This document shows positions 19,518 to 29,873 of a DNA stretch of 64,000 nucleotides, piece by piece; position 1 is the stretch's first letter; every line of letters starts with the position of its first letter. Below the pieces are notes generated by a model that was not told the origin of the DNA, did no database searches, and saw nothing but the letters and a program-made list of their open reading frames with translations. A program made the position numbers and the translations under genes. Origin of the DNA: Rickettsia sp. MEAM1 (Bemisia tabaci) (GTDB taxonomy: Bacteria > Pseudomonadota > Alphaproteobacteria > Rickettsiales > Rickettsiaceae); assembly GCF_002285905.1 (NCBI RefSeq), contig NZ_CP016305.1, forward strand, positions 1 to 64,000, in the 5' to 3' direction.

Positions 19518-20394
19518 ATAAAGGATGTACAAAATGACAGTTTATCCGTCCATCTTTGCAACTACCCTAATCTTTCAAAATTTGAAATAAACAGCGAGCT
19601 AGTGGATACTATGGATACTGTATTAGATATTTGCAGTAACAGCTTATTCATCAGAAGTAGTGAAAATGCACGTGTAAGACAACCGCTTAGCAGCATAACT
19701 ATTATTAGCAAAAATAACGATAAATTGAAAGATTTTGAAGATTTAATTAAAGATGAAATCAATGTTAAATCTGTAATTTATCGTGATGATTTAGAGAATT
19801 ATGCAGTTAAAAAATTATCGATTAATTTTCCAATGCTCGGTAAGCGTCTGCCAGCTAAAATGAAAGATATTATAGCTGCCTCTAAAAAGAATGAATGGGA
19901 AGCAACCTCTGGCGGCTTGAGGATCTGTAATGAGACTTTAAATAGCGATGAATATAAGCTAATCTTAGAACCACATTCGCATATTAAAGGTGCTAGCAGC
20001 TTTGCCCATAATAGCAGTCTGCTGATACTTGATTTAGAGCTGACCTCTGAGTTAATAGACGAAGGAATAGCTAGAGATATTGTGCGGTCTATACAACAAG
20101 CTCGAAAAAATGCCGATTTTGCTATAACGGATAGAATTTTAATTGATATAGATTTACCAAAAATAATCGATATTTATGGTGAGTTTATTAAAGAGCAAAC
20201 CTTAGGTGAATTTGCTAAAGATTTTACTCCTGATCATATTAGTGAAATCGAGCTAGAAAACCACAAACTACAACTAAAGATTAAGAAAGTAAACTGATAG
20301 TTAATTCTTTAATATTTAGTTAATATTTTATATTGATAATTTACCTTTATTACTTTATAGTACGCCCGCTATAAATTAATTAAGGTAAATTATC

Positions 20395-21494
20395 ATGAAA
20401 AAATCTTCCTCTTTAGCTCTAGGAAATTTTTTTAAAACTAAAAAACAAATTTTAAAAGCCGATATTCAAAAACTTATAAAAACCAATCAAATCAACTATG
20501 TTGATCCTAAACATGGAACAGCATTAAATAGAGCGATTAAGCTAAAAGATGAAAAAATAATAACAGAGTTATTAGCAAAAAAAGTTGATATAAATGAAGT
20601 TATTTATTTTGCAATAGGTCATGAATATACCCTAGAAGAAATTAAAACATTAATTTCCTTATCTTCATCAGAACTTCCTGATGAGTATCTTTATAAAGCA
20701 GTTCATAAAGGTCGTTTAGATTTAGTTCAATATTTTATTGAAGAAAAAATTTTGATGTTAATACTACAATTAATAATCCTTTACATGGAGGGGCTATATT
20801 AAGTATTGCCACCATGGAAGAACATATTGACGTAATAAATTATCTCCTAAAAAATGGTGCTATCGCATCTCAAGGTATTATATCCACAATACTAAAAGGT
20901 AATGTAGAAATTTTAGAAAAGCTATTCGAATATGGTGCAACAGCTCACGATGATTATTCAGAAGATCTTGTTGCTTTATTAGTAAATGCTGCAATACCAG
21001 CTAATGATCCCACTTATTGCAAAAGTTCGAATTCTGAAACAAAAAAAGACTTATCTAATTATGTAGAAACACTTAAATTTTTATTAGAGCATGGCGGTAA
21101 TCCTAATGCTGAATTTTTAGAAAGAGGCACAGTAATTCTTATAGCATTATCCGCACTTATGGATGAGCCCAAAAATGATACATATAAAGCTATATGCAAA
21201 CTATTAATTCAATATGAAGCTGATACTTCAAAATTTAAAAGTTATACAGAAGCTATAAATAAACTGAAAGAAGAGATAATAGAAGATATGAAAGTAATTA
21301 ATAAAAGTGATTTTAAAGATGAGGGGTATATTTCGGATTCTGCTGAAACTAATCAACCATCTAAAAAAGGTTCTAAATTAGTGGATACTTCTTCTAAATC
21401 TGTATTCTTTTCTCTTGAAGAAATTATTGAGAAAAATCCTACTACTTTAGGTGGCGAAACGGATATAGTTAAATCCGAGTTTTTTAATAGTTAG
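20395..21494 (+). pseudogene. Ankyrin-repeat protein, frameshifted at a poly-A tract
   Basis: Two frames (20395-20802 and 20814-21494) together encode an ankyrin-repeat protein of about 366 residues. The break is at A20744-A20749. One more A would give IEEKNFDVNTTINNPLHGGAILSI and join the frames. Repeat-like segments include GTALNRAIKLKDEKIITELLAKK, HIDVINYLLKNGA and YVETLKFLLEHGGNPNAEF. Such proteins often act as secreted or host-interaction factors in Rickettsia, but no target is evident. Transcriptional slippage at the A-run could still give some full-length product. The last 102 bp are duplicated at 23002-23103. Confidence 0.85.
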
Positions 21495-21592
21495 TGTCTA
21501 ATCTTTTACCCTAATAACCGTAGGTCATGCCCGCCTACACAGGAAGGCTTTGTTGCGTGGATACTAAGTCGTCATTGCGAGCGAATGAAATG
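21393..21592 (+). repeat. 200-bp direct repeat, copy 1 (end of ankyrin gene and downstream DNA)
   Basis: This block, from TCTAAATCTGTATTC to GAATGAAATG, recurs at 23002-23201 with only about two mismatches. The two copies flank an IS256-family element and a remnant of another. Copy 1 is continuous with the ankyrin gene. Confidence 0.93.
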
Positions 21593-22949
21593 GGGTCTGT
21601 CAGATTTTTTGTGTAAGTACGATTTCTCCATTTGCCCAATTTTGTAAATTAGTATCACAAAGTATAGCAAATTGATTTAAAGCCATCGCCCAATTCTTAA
21701 TAGGCATTGTCCATTTTTTAGAGGCATTTGTCAACGCCAAAAAGATTATTTTCTGAATCGATTTGTCATCTGGAAATACTCCTTTATTTTTAATAATTTT
21801 ACGAATTTGACGGTTAGTGGATTCAATAGCATTAGTAGTCTAAATCGCCTTCCTAATGTCTTCCGGAAAGCTAAAAAATGGAGCTATGCCAGACCAATTT
21901 CGTTGCCATATGTCAAAAATAACTGGATATTTTTCATCCCATTTTTTGGCAAAGTTTTGTAATTCTCTTAATCCCTCTGCTTCATTTATTGCAGAATAAA
22001 CTGCTTTTAAATCAGCTGTTACCGCTTTTAGATCTTTGTATGATACGTATTTTACAGAATTTCTTACCATATGAACAATACACAACTGCACTATCGTCTT
22101 TGGAAAAATGCTATTTATCGCCTCTGGAAAACCCTTAAGACCATCAACACATGCAACATATATTTGTGCAACTCCTCGATTCTTCAGTTCTGTTACTACC
22201 TGCATCCAAAATTTACACCCTTCATTCTTGCCTATCCAAATTCCTAATAGCTCTTTCTTGCCCTCCATATTCACTCCAATAGCTAGATAAACCGCTTTAT
22301 TTATTATTACATGATTATCTCTTGCCTTAACATGAATACAATCTAAGTACATTATAGGATATACATTATCAAGTGCTCTATTCTGCCAAGCAGTTACTTC
22401 CTCTAAAATACCATCAGTTACCTTTGATATTAACTCAGATGATACCTTGGTGGCATATAGTTCTTCTAAGTGCCCTTGTATTTCCCTAATGGTCATTCCC
22501 CGAGCATATAAGGATATTACTTTATCATCAAATCCTTCAAATTTACGCACTCCTTTTGGAATTAGTTGAGGTTCAAATTCTCCATCCCGATCCCTTGGCA
22601 CTTCTACTGTCAATTTACGACCTTCTGGATCTATTAGAGTCTTTTCATAATTACCATTACGTCTGTTATCTGAGTATTTCTCATTTTTAGAATGTTTCTC
22701 ATAACCTATATGAGATTCCATTTCTTTCTCTAAAATCTTATTTACTATCTGCTTTTTAATTCCCTGAAATATCCCTTCTTTACCAAATATTTCAGATGGA
22801 TCACTTTGTGATAGTATTTCTGATACTAATTTTTCTATAGCTGGATTTGATACTTTGTTATTGTTCTTCATATTAGCTCCATGTAAGTTGTTTATGTTAT
22901 TTTTATTCTTAACTATTTTTACAACTTACACAAACTTCCTGACACCCTC
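21593..22949 (-). mobile_element. IS256-family element, type b, copy 2
   Basis: This 1357-bp element has the same ends as the copy at 11411-12767. No target duplication is present: ATGAAATG precedes it and GAATTATT follows. The right-hand neighbour is the terminal 52 bp of the type a element, so the locus has been rearranged after insertion. Confidence 0.93.
21600..22871 (-). pseudogene. IS256-family transposase, type b, truncated by a nonsense mutation
   Basis: The gene matches the intact transposase at 11418-12689 except for at least one decisive change. Base 21840 is C instead of G, turning a tyrosine codon into TAG after residue 343. The truncated protein lacks the catalytic E350, so it should be inactive. 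The element could only move if supplied with transposase by the intact copy. Confidence 0.93.
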
Positions 22950-23001
22950 GAATTATTAGAAAATGATTTTTAACAATTTACACAAAAATTATGATTGACT
23001 C
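22950..23001 (+). mobile_element. 52-bp remnant of the type a IS256-family element
   Basis: The sequence equals the last 52 bp of the complete element at 27229-28603, including the end of its transposase gene and the terminal repeat ending GACTC. It is followed by TCTAAATC, which also occurs at the start of the first direct-repeat copy. This suggests TCTAAATC was the original 8-bp target. Confidence 0.88.
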
Positions 23002-23201
23002 TCTAAATCTGTATTCTTTTCTCTTGAAGAAATTATTGAGAAAAATCCTACTACTTTAGGTGGCGAAACGGATATAGTTAAATCCGAGTTTTTTAATAGT
23101 TAGTGTCTAATCTTTTACCCTAATAACCGTAGGTCATTCCCGCCTACGCAGGAAGGCTTTGTTGCGTGGATACTAAGTCGTCATTGCGAGCGAATGAAAT
23201 G
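23002..23201 (+). repeat. 200-bp direct repeat, copy 2
   Basis: Second copy of 21393-21592. It carries the last codons of the ankyrin gene and its downstream region without the rest of the gene. Downstream it continues into the repeat-rich lepA 3' region, which suggests this copy holds the original downstream junction. Confidence 0.93.
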
Positions 23202-23298
23202 AGCGTGGCAATCCAGAAAAAATAATAAAAAATGCTATAAATTAGCATTTTTTAACTGGATTGCTTCGTCAATTACTTCGTAATTTCCTCGCAATGAC
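23180..23298. repeat. Palindromic repeat downstream of lepA
   Basis: An inverted repeat opens with GTCATTGCGAGCG and closes with CTCGCAATGAC, with inner GGCAATCCAG/CTGGATTGC and an A+T-rich centre built on AATGCT/AGCATT. It has the same architecture as 26421-26528. Confidence 0.8.
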
Positions 23299-23344
23299 AG
23301 AAAAACTGATCCACATAGGCAACACCTCCTCCCAATAACAATAT

Positions 23345-25147
23345 TTACTCATCCCCTATTTTTAATGCAGCAATAAAGGCAGATTGTGGGATGTCGATAT
23401 TGCCGTACTGCCTCATTCTCTTCTTACCGGCTTTTTGTTTCTCGAGCAGCTTACGCTTACGAGTTATATCACCGCCATAACATTTGGATAAAACATCTTT
23501 ACGCAATGCCTTAATAGTCTCACGGGCAATAATACGGCTGCCGATACTTGCTTGAATTGCAATATCAATTTGCTGTCTCGGTATTAAATCCTTTAGCCTT
23601 ACACATAACGCCCTACCCCTTTGCTCAGCACGTGAGCGATGCACAATTGTCGATAATGCATCAACCGCCTCGCCGTTAACTAAAATCCCAAGCTTAACAA
23701 GTTCGGAAGGTTCGTATGTATCCATTTGCCATTCAAAACTTGCATAACCTTTTGAGCAACTTTTTAACCGATCATAAAAATCATATACTATCTCATTTAG
23801 TGGCAATTTATATACTACTTTTGCCCTATTTGCTATATAGTTGTGATCTAACTGAATTCCTCTTTTTTCAGTGCAAAGCGATAATACCGCACCTAAAAAC
23901 TCATCAGGTACCATTATAGTTGCTTTGATCCAAGGCTCTTCCATCGAGTCAATTTTTTGTAAGTCAGGTAAATCAGCAGGATTATGAATCTCTAGACTCT
24001 CACCCTCACGCATATGAATTTTATACACCACGCTTGGAGCGGTAGTAATTAAATCTAAATCAAACTCCCTACTTAAACGTTCCTGTATGATCTCTAAATG
24101 TAGTAACCCTAAAAAGCCGCATCTGAAACCAACCCCTAGAGCTGATGAGCTTTCCATTTCATACTCAAAACTTGCATCGTTAAGACGAAGTTTTGCCAGC
24201 GAATCCTTTAAATGCTCAAATTCGGCACTATCCGTCGGATAAAGCCCGCAGAATACTACCGGCAAGTTTGGTTTAAAACCTGGTAAAGCTTCAAGGCAAG
24301 GTTTTTTCTCATCGGTAATAGTATCTCCAACCTTACAATCTGCTACCTGCTTTATAGAAGCAGTGAAAAAGCCGATTTCCCCTGCATGCAGAACATCCGA
24401 AATATGTTTTTTAGGAGTGAAATATCCGACATTTTCTATTGTATAAACCGAATTTGTCGCCATCATTTTGACTTTCATATTTTTACGTAATGATCCGTCA
24501 ATAACACGCACTAAAATAACCACACCAAGATACGGGTCATACCAACTATCAACAAGCAATGCTTTTAAAATATCTGTACTACTCTCTTTCGGTGGAGGCA
24601 ACTTATTTACGATCGCTTCTAAAACTAAGTCAATACCTATACCACTTTTGGCAGAAATCAGTACTGCCTCACTTGCATCAATCCCAATTATATCCTCTAT
24701 TTGTTGTTTTACCTGCTCAGGTTCTGACGCCGGAAGATCAATCTTATTCAGTACCGGCACTATTTCATGATTATTCTCAATTGCCTGATAAACATTGGTA
24801 AGAGTTTGTGCCTCTACCCCTTGCGTACTATCAACCACTAACAACGACCCCTCACACGCTGCAAGCGATCTACTAACCTCATAAGCGAAATCGACATGCC
24901 CAGGGGTATCCATCAAATTTAAGTAGTAAGTATTGCCGTCTTTAGCCTTATATACAAGCCGCACTGTTTGGGCTTTGATCGTTATACCCCGCTCCTTTTC
25001 AATATCCATTGAATCTAGTACTTGCTGGCTCATTTCTCTTGCCTGCAAGCCGCCGCAATACTCAATTAACCGGTCAGCCAAAGTAGATTTGCCGTGATCG
25101 ATATGAGCGATTATTGAGAAGTTCCTTATATATTTTTGATTATTCAT
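23345..25147 (-). CDS. lepA: Elongation factor 4 (LepA)
   Basis: LepA is a ribosome-associated GTPase that acts on stalled or misplaced ribosomes. The 600-residue protein is full length, with G motifs [14 protein letters not shown] (about 13-26), DTPGHVDF and NKIDLP, then the EF-G-like domains and the LepA-specific C-terminal domain ([19 protein letters not shown]). It is divergent from prfB, with a short RPE hairpin (25229-25254) between them. Confidence 0.97.
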   Translation of the reverse strand: MNNQKYIRNFSIIAHIDHGKSTLADRLIEYCGGLQAREMSQQVLDSMDIEKERGITIKAQTVRLVYKAKDGNTYYLNLMDTPGHVDFAYEVSRSLAACEGSLLVVDSTQGVEAQTLTNVYQAIENNHEIVPVLNKIDLPASEPEQVKQQIEDIIGIDASEAVLISAKSGIGIDLVLEAIVNKLPPPKESSTDILKALLVDSWYDPYLGVVILVRVIDGSLRKNMKVKMMATNSVYTIENVGYFTPKKHISDVLHAGEIGFFTASIKQVADCKVGDTITDEKKPCLEALPGFKPNLPVVFCGLYPTDSAEFEHLKDSLAKLRLNDASFEYEMESSSALGVGFRCGFLGLLHLEIIQERLSREFDLDLITTAPSVVYKIHMREGESLEIHNPADLPDLQKIDSMEEPWIKATIMVPDEFLGAVLSLCTEKRGIQLDHNYIANRAKVVYKLPLNEIVYDFYDRLKSCSKGYASFEWQMDTYEPSELVKLGILVNGEAVDALSTIVHRSRAEQRGRALCVRLKDLIPRQQIDIAIQASIGSRIIARETIKALRKDVLSKCYGGDITRKRKLLEKQKAGKKRMRQYGNIDIPQSAFIAALKIGDE

Positions 25148-25228
25148 AATTATTGTGATATAATTTGCGTTTGTTTATTGGGGTCATTACCATCTCACAA
25201 AGGCACGGTATTATTGCACGCCCTATAT

Positions 25229-25254
25229 GTCATTCCCGCTTTTGCGGGAATGAC
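25229..25254. repeat. Minimal palindromic element between lepA and prfB
   Basis: GTCATTCCCGC-TTTT-GCGGGAATGAC is a perfect 11-bp-arm hairpin, equal to the tips of an RPE without its middle. It lies upstream of prfB. Confidence 0.8.
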
Positions 25255-25295
25255 ATATAATATAACAAAACCAAAATATATAACAGGAAAAAATA

Positions 25296-26403
25296 ATGCG
25301 AGCAGAAATAGAGAATTACGTTAAGAAAATTGAGCAGTCTTTAGAACTGCTTCGGAGGTCACTTTGACGTCGAAACGTCATCAGCTAGACTAGTAGCGTT
25401 AGAGGAGTTAGCGGCTAGTCCCGATCTATGGAATGATCAGGCTAATGCTCAAAAATTACTACGAGAAAAAAGCAATCTAGAAGAACAATTAGGAGCTTAT
25501 AATAAAATTAAGTCTAATCTAAAAGATGCATTAGAGCTTGAAGAAATGGCTGAAGCTGAAAATGATCTTGAGATAATGCAGCAAGTTGAGAAAGATTTAC
25601 AAAATTTAAGCACTAGTGCCGCAAAATTTGAAACTGAGTGTTTGTTTTCAGGTGAGGCTGATAATAATAACTGCTTTTTAGAAATAAATGCCGGAGCGGG
25701 AGGAACAGAAAGTCACGATTGGGCTTCTATTATGATGCGTATGTATTTACGTTTTGCCGAAAGATTAGGCTTCAAAACTGAGATCATTAATATGATTAAC
25801 GGCGAAGAAGCAGGCATAAAATCATGCACGATTAGGATAATCGGTAAGCGTGCTTATGGCTGGCTTAAAACTGAAGCAGGCGTGCATAGGTTGGTGCGTA
25901 TTTCTCCTTTTAATGCGGCAGGCAAACGTATGACTAGCTTTGCCAGTAGCTGGGTCTATCCAGAAATTGACGACAATATAGCAATTACCATTGAGGATAA
26001 AGATTTAAGGATCGATACTTTTAGAGCATCAGGAGCGGGAGGACAACACGTTAATACTACCGATTCAGCGGTACGCATCACCCATATACCTACAGGCACT
26101 GTTACACAATGCCAAAGCGACAGATCGCAACATAAAAATAAAGCTCAGGCTATGAAAATGCTGCAAGCTAAACTCTATGAGCTTGAAATGCAAAAACGCA
26201 CCGATAGTGTTAACGAGCAGAATGCCGCAAAGACGGATAATAGCTGGGGGCATCAAATTAGATCTTATGTTTTACAGCCATATCAAATGGTAAAAGATTT
26301 ACGTACCGATTATGAAACCTCCAACACAAAAGGCGTACTTGATGGCGATCTCGAAAAATTCGTCTCGGCAAGTTTAGCGATGAATGCTGGCGGTAGGATA
26401 TAA
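25296..26403 (+). CDS. prfB: Peptide chain release factor 2, programmed +1 frameshift
   Basis: RF2 ends translation at UGA and UAA. Codons 1-23 (25296-25364) run into an in-frame TGA at 25365-25367 within CTTTGAC. A +1 shift resumes at GAC (25366), giving 368 residues, close to the usual 365. An SD-like GGAGGT (25354-25359) just upstream stimulates the shift. This is the classical RF2 autoregulation: low RF2 favours frameshifting. The body carries the GGQ motif (SGAGGQHVNTTDSAVRI) that triggers hydrolysis and NRTESAVRITHIPTG-type flanks. It is not a mutation, unlike the other frameshifts in this window. Confidence 0.96.
25354..25368 (+). promoter_or_regulatory. prfB recoding site
   Basis: GGAGGT followed three bases later by CTT TGA C: the internal SD, the slippery CTT and the weak TGA stop are the three standard parts of the RF2 +1 frameshift signal. 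Confidence 0.93.
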
Positions 26404-26420
26404 AATGGATCAATTTTTCC

Positions 26421-26528
26421 GTCATTGCGAGGAGATGCGTAGCATCGACGCGGCAATCCAGTTAAAAATACTAATATTATTTTTTCTGGATTGCTTCGTC
26501 AATTACTCCGTAATTTCCTCGCAATGAC
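26421..26528. repeat. Palindromic repeat downstream of prfB
   Basis: A 108-bp inverted repeat opens with GTCATTGCGAGGAGATGCG and closes with TTTCCTCGCAATGAC, with inner CAATCCAG/CTGGATTG. The rest of the 26404-26629 gap holds no gene. Confidence 0.8.
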
Positions 26529-26629
26529 GGAAAATAGTAATACCAGTTACCAAAAGTTATTTTGCTTGATATTACGATTAAGCCGTGATATGTCTCTCCC
26601 ATATTTCAACCTAATTACTTTATCACAAT

Positions 26630-27259
26630 ATGAAAAGCTGCAAAAATTTTAATATAGCTATTTCTGTAATTATTATAGCTATAGTTTCAGTTCTAGGATT
26701 TCAGCATTATCAAAAAATTACTCAAGATCGGCATTTTGAGCAAATAATAACTGATCTTAATAATTTAGAGGTTAATAATGAACAGGTACTTAAGAGTTTC
26801 ATTTCAGAGATACAAAATATTTATGTAACCGAAAATCCCCAAATAGACAAAGATATAAAATATGTATGGGTTTTATCAGCAAGACATTCTTATAACAAAA
26901 TGCCTATTATTTCTCATACCCAAAATATAGGGGCTGTAGATAAAGAAGATGGCTGTAATAGAATGAGACTTGGTATTGAAATTGCAAGAGAAGTAGCTGC
27001 TAAAAAGCTTAATAAGCAAATATCTGATTTGACTTATCAAGAATTAAAGGAGCATGGACCGATAATTCTATTTAATGGCGGAGCTTATGATAACGGTTTA
27101 TTAAAAGAAGTTCTCGATAATAATCAAATTAAAGATTATCCAAAAGAGAATTTTTATATTTTTGCATTACCGAAAAATCAGGCTAACACTGGCGGACAGT
27201 TTAAAACTTTATATAAAGAACATGAGGAGAGTCTATCATATATTTTGTGTAAATTGTAA
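26630..27259 (+). CDS. Membrane-anchored protein, possibly YdcF/DUF218-like, truncated by an IS
   Basis: The 209-residue frame begins with a hydrophobic segment (about 9-24, NIAISVIIIAIVSVLG) that would act as a signal anchor. The soluble part contains GPIILFNGGAYDNG and ALPKNQANTGGQFKTL, which loosely resemble the NT-containing motif of DUF218/YdcF proteins; this is a weak guess. The IS256-family element starts at 27229, so the last ten residues (SLSYILCKL and the preceding junction residue) come from the IS end. The original C-terminus is missing, and what follows the IS is an unrelated gene. Confidence 0.6.
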   Translation: MKSCKNFNIAISVIIIAIVSVLGFQHYQKITQDRHFEQIITDLNNLEVNNEQVLKSFISEIQNIYVTENPQIDKDIKYVWVLSARHSYNKMPIISHTQNIGAVDKEDGCNRMRLGIEIAREVAAKKLNKQISDLTYQELKEHGPIILFNGGAYDNGLLKEVLDNNQIKDYPKENFYIFALPKNQANTGGQFKTLYKEHEESLSYILCKL

Positions 27260-28603
27260 AGCAACAGAGAAAGAAATACTGTTAAAATACAACTAGAACA
27301 AAGGTAAAAAATATGGCTAAGAAAATAGAAGCTGGTGTTAGAAGTGCAGATATAAATAATAAGTTAGTAGAGGAAATATTATCCCAATCTAATCCTAAAG
27401 AGTTATTTGGAAAGGATGGATTGTTTCAGCAATTAAAGAAGAGGTTAGTAGAGAGAATACTAGAGGACGAGCTAAGTCATGAATTAGGTTATTCGAGGCA
27501 TAGCAAGGCATCAAAGCAAGATAGCAATCGTCGTAATGGTACGAGCGAAAAGACAGTAATAGATGACAGTGGTCAAAAGATAGTACTTGATATTCCAAGA
27601 GATAGAGACAATAGTTTTGAGCCTCAATTAATTCCTAAGGGAGTTAGAAGATTCACTGGATTTGATGATAGCGTTATTTCACTTTATGCAAGAGGTATGA
27701 CCATGAGTGAGATTCAATCCCATTTAGAGGAAATGTATCATACAGAAGTATCTAAGGAGCTTATCTCGACTATTACAGATGGAGTTATGGAAGAGGTAAT
27801 AAGATGGCAAGCCCGAGCATTAGATAGAATATACCCAATTGTATATTTAGATTGCATCATGGTAAAAGCAAGAGATAATAATATAGTTATAAATAAGGCT
27901 GTTTACCTTGTTATTGGTATAAATATAGAAGGCAAGAAAGAGCTTTTGGGTATTTGGATTAGCAAGAATGAGGGTTCAAAGTTTTGGATGCAGGTTGTAA
28001 GCGAATTAAAGAACCGAGGTGTAGAACAAATTTATGTAGCATGTGTTGACGGTCTTAAAGGTTTTAGAGATGCAATAAACAGTGTTTTCCCAAATACCAT
28101 AGTACAACTTTGTATAGTACATATGGTACGTAATTCTTTAAAGTACGTTTCTTACAAAAATCTTAAAGAAGTAGCAGCTGACTTAAAACAAATCTATACA
28201 GCAAATAATGAGAATATGGCTAATTTAGCATTAGAAGAGTTTGCTAAAAAATGGGATAGTAAATACCCAGTTATTTCTGATATATGGATACGTAATTGGA
28301 GTGGTATAGTACCTTTCTTTGCGTTCCCTAAAGAGATTAGAAAGGTAATCTATACTACCAATACGATAGAATCGGTAAATAGACAAATCCGTAAAATTAT
28401 CAAAAATAAAGGGGTTTTCCCAGATGATAAATCTATCACAAAAATTGTCTACTTAGCTCTTAAACATGCTGCAAAAAAGTGGACCATGCCTATTAAAGAA
28501 TGGTCTCTTGCTTTGAATCAATTTGAGATACTATGTGGAAATTTTAAATATGAATTATTAGAAAATGATTTTTAACAATTTACACAAAAATTATGATTGA
28601 CTC
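27229..28603 (+). mobile_element. IS256-family element, type a, complete copy
   Basis: This 1375-bp element has inverted ends: GAGTCTATCATATATTTTG at the left and the complement of GAGTCAATCATAATTTTTG at the right. Flanking octamers differ (CATGAGGA before, CAAAATGA after), so there is no target duplication. The left flank is a truncated gene and the right flank an unrelated one, which points to recombination between IS copies or an IS-adjacent deletion. Confidence 0.95.
27313..28575 (+). CDS. IS256-family transposase, type a (intact)
   Basis: The 420-residue transposase has catalytic D180 (VYLDCIMVKARD), D246 (VACVDGLKGF) and E353 (TTNTIESVNRQIRK), with C267 and H270 after the second Asp. 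It is the only intact type a gene in the window; copy 1 is cut by the edge and copy 2 is interrupted. Confidence 0.96.
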   Translation: MAKKIEAGVRSADINNKLVEEILSQSNPKELFGKDGLFQQLKKRLVERILEDELSHELGYSRHSKASKQDSNRRNGTSEKTVIDDSGQKIVLDIPRDRDNSFEPQLIPKGVRRFTGFDDSVISLYARGMTMSEIQSHLEEMYHTEVSKELISTITDGVMEEVIRWQARALDRIYPIVYLDCIMVKARDNNIVINKAVYLVIGINIEGKKELLGIWISKNEGSKFWMQVVSELKNRGVEQIYVACVDGLKGFRDAINSVFPNTIVQLCIVHMVRNSLKYVSYKNLKEVAADLKQIYTANNENMANLALEEFAKKWDSKYPVISDIWIRNWSGIVPFFAFPKEIRKVIYTTNTIESVNRQIRKIIKNKGVFPDDKSITKIVYLALKHAAKKWTMPIKEWSLALNQFEILCGNFKYELLENDF

Positions 28604-28625
28604 CAAAATGAATTTAAATAACGAG

Positions 28626-29051
28626 TTAAAATTTTAATGCGTTAATTAAATCGCTTTTATACCTCCAATGTGCTGCTCCGCCGCTTTCGGCATGATAATG
28701 CATATTTTCATCGCGTATCTGTATTTCTATACTATATTGATCTTCAGTTATAATAACAGTATGTAAAGATTGGTAACCATTTGGTTTAGGATTATCAATA
28801 TAATTTTTTAGCTTATCTTTTTCATACTCATATAAATTATGTACTATTTTTAAAGTTTTATAGCATTTTTCTTCATCTAATACCACTATCCTAATTGCGA
28901 AGATATCAGTTAATTGTTCTATTTTTATCCCCTTACGATACAATTTATATAAAATTGATACGGGATGTTTAATTCTACCTGTTATTTTAGCGGTAATATC
29001 ATGTTTAGATAAATTATGACTTAAATGTTTAATAACTTTTTGAAACAACAC
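28626..29051 (-). CDS. Stand-alone RelA/SpoT synthetase-domain protein
   Basis: The 141-residue protein matches only the (p)ppGpp synthetase domain of RelA/SpoT. It has GRIKHPVSILYKLYRKG (25-41), TDIFAIRIVV (48-57), and the signature NPKPNGYQSLHTVI (87-100), then EIQIRDENMHYHAESGGAAHW. The hydrolase domain and the regulatory TGS/ACT regions are missing. A GTG at 29051 and a TTG at 29048 are possible starts; AAGGAGG is better spaced for the TTG. Rickettsia genomes carry several such split SpoT-like genes. A hydrolase-domain gene lies at 35150. Whether this one is active is unknown, but the key tyrosine of GYQSLH is kept. Confidence 0.85.
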   Translation of the reverse strand: MLFQKVIKHLSHNLSKHDITAKITGRIKHPVSILYKLYRKGIKIEQLTDIFAIRIVVLDEEKCYKTLKIVHNLYEYEKDKLKNYIDNPKPNGYQSLHTVIITEDQYSIEIQIRDENMHYHAESGGAAHWRYKSDLINALKF

Positions 29052-29214
29052 TACCTCCTTAATTTATTAGCAGTAGCAAATCAATGTTTATAATTGCTAT
29101 TATAAAGAAAAGTTGTAGAAATCAAGGTTTGAGGTCATTTCCTCGCCCGATTTCAAAATAAAATTATTATTTATCTTATTATAAAGATTATAAGCTTTTG
29201 CTTAATTCAACCAA

Positions 29215-29775
29215 CTAAACAACCCTCAGCTATAAGCTGAGGGGTTATAAAGTGGAATCGATTAGAAATCGATCATCATTCACAGGTTCACCTTCCTGTT
29301 CATCAATATAGTGCTGTATCATTTCATCAGTTATATTACCTGAACTGACTGCCATATAGCCCCTAGCCCACAAATGATTGCCCCAAAATTGTTTTCGTAA
29401 ATGAGTAAATTCTTGCAATAAAATTCTTGAGCTAATGCCTTTTAAATAATGTACTAACTTGCTAAGAGATATTTGCGGCTTATATGAGATAAACATATGT
29501 ACGTGATCACATGATATTTTCCCTGAAATTATATGTACTTCATGTTCCATACAAATCTGCCTCAGTAAATCTCTAGTCCTTTCCGATACTTTGCCTATCA
29601 ATATTCTCTTCCTATATTTTGGTATCCATATAAGATGCACTTTTAAATCATACTGACTATGACTATTCTTTCTATAACTTCTCATATTTCTTGATATAAA
29701 TTCATTGCTAAAGCAATTTCATTATATCTTCCCTTCGCCTAAAGGCGAGGGATTTTTGATCCCCGAAGGGGGACA
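29215..29775 (-). mobile_element. IS200-like element, copy D
   Basis: Complete 561-bp copy in intergenic DNA, bounded by TTAA on the tnpA side. The 29052-29214 gap before it shows no gene. Confidence 0.95.
29245..29685 (-). CDS. tnpA: IS200-like TnpA transposase (Y1 HUH)
   Basis: Intact 146-residue TnpA with both catalytic motifs. It differs from the main group by Q79H (KLVHYLKG). Confidence 0.95.
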   Translation of the reverse strand: MRSYRKNSHSQYDLKVHLIWIPKYRKRILIGKVSERTRDLLRQICMEHEVHIISGKISCDHVHMFISYKPQISLSKLVHYLKGISSRILLQEFTHLRKQFWGNHLWARGYMAVSSGNITDEMIQHYIDEQEGEPVNDDRFLIDSTL

Positions 29776-29873
29776 TTAAATTTATACAGCTGAGATTATA
29801 TTATTTTGTAGAAATGTAAAGAAATTTGTTTATATTTTATATTTAACACAAGCGATGAATTTACTTTATTTTT

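Larger units (their letters stand above)
17023..20297 (+). pseudogene. ileS: Isoleucyl-tRNA synthetase, frameshifted inside a palindromic element
   Basis: IleRS charges tRNA-Ile and is essential. The reading frame is in two parts: 17023-17766, with the HIGH-type motif HYGH, and an open frame resuming at about 17766 to 20297, with the editing region WTTTPWTLPSNLA and the KMSKS-type motif KLSKR. The break lies in an RPE (17704-17762). The RPE's right arm has six Cs where the palindrome predicts CCCCGCC, a 1-base deletion that accounts exactly for the frame change. Repaired, the protein would be about 1090 residues. A second RPE (19450-19517) is in frame. Neither fragment alone could aminoacylate. 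Possible explanations are a sequence error, slippage, another ileS copy, or true loss. Confidence 0.9.

Noticed and set aside
25296-25367. prfB as a broken gene
   Set aside because: The stop lies in the conserved CTTTGAC recoding site with an upstream SD-like GGAGGT, so this is programmed frameshifting.
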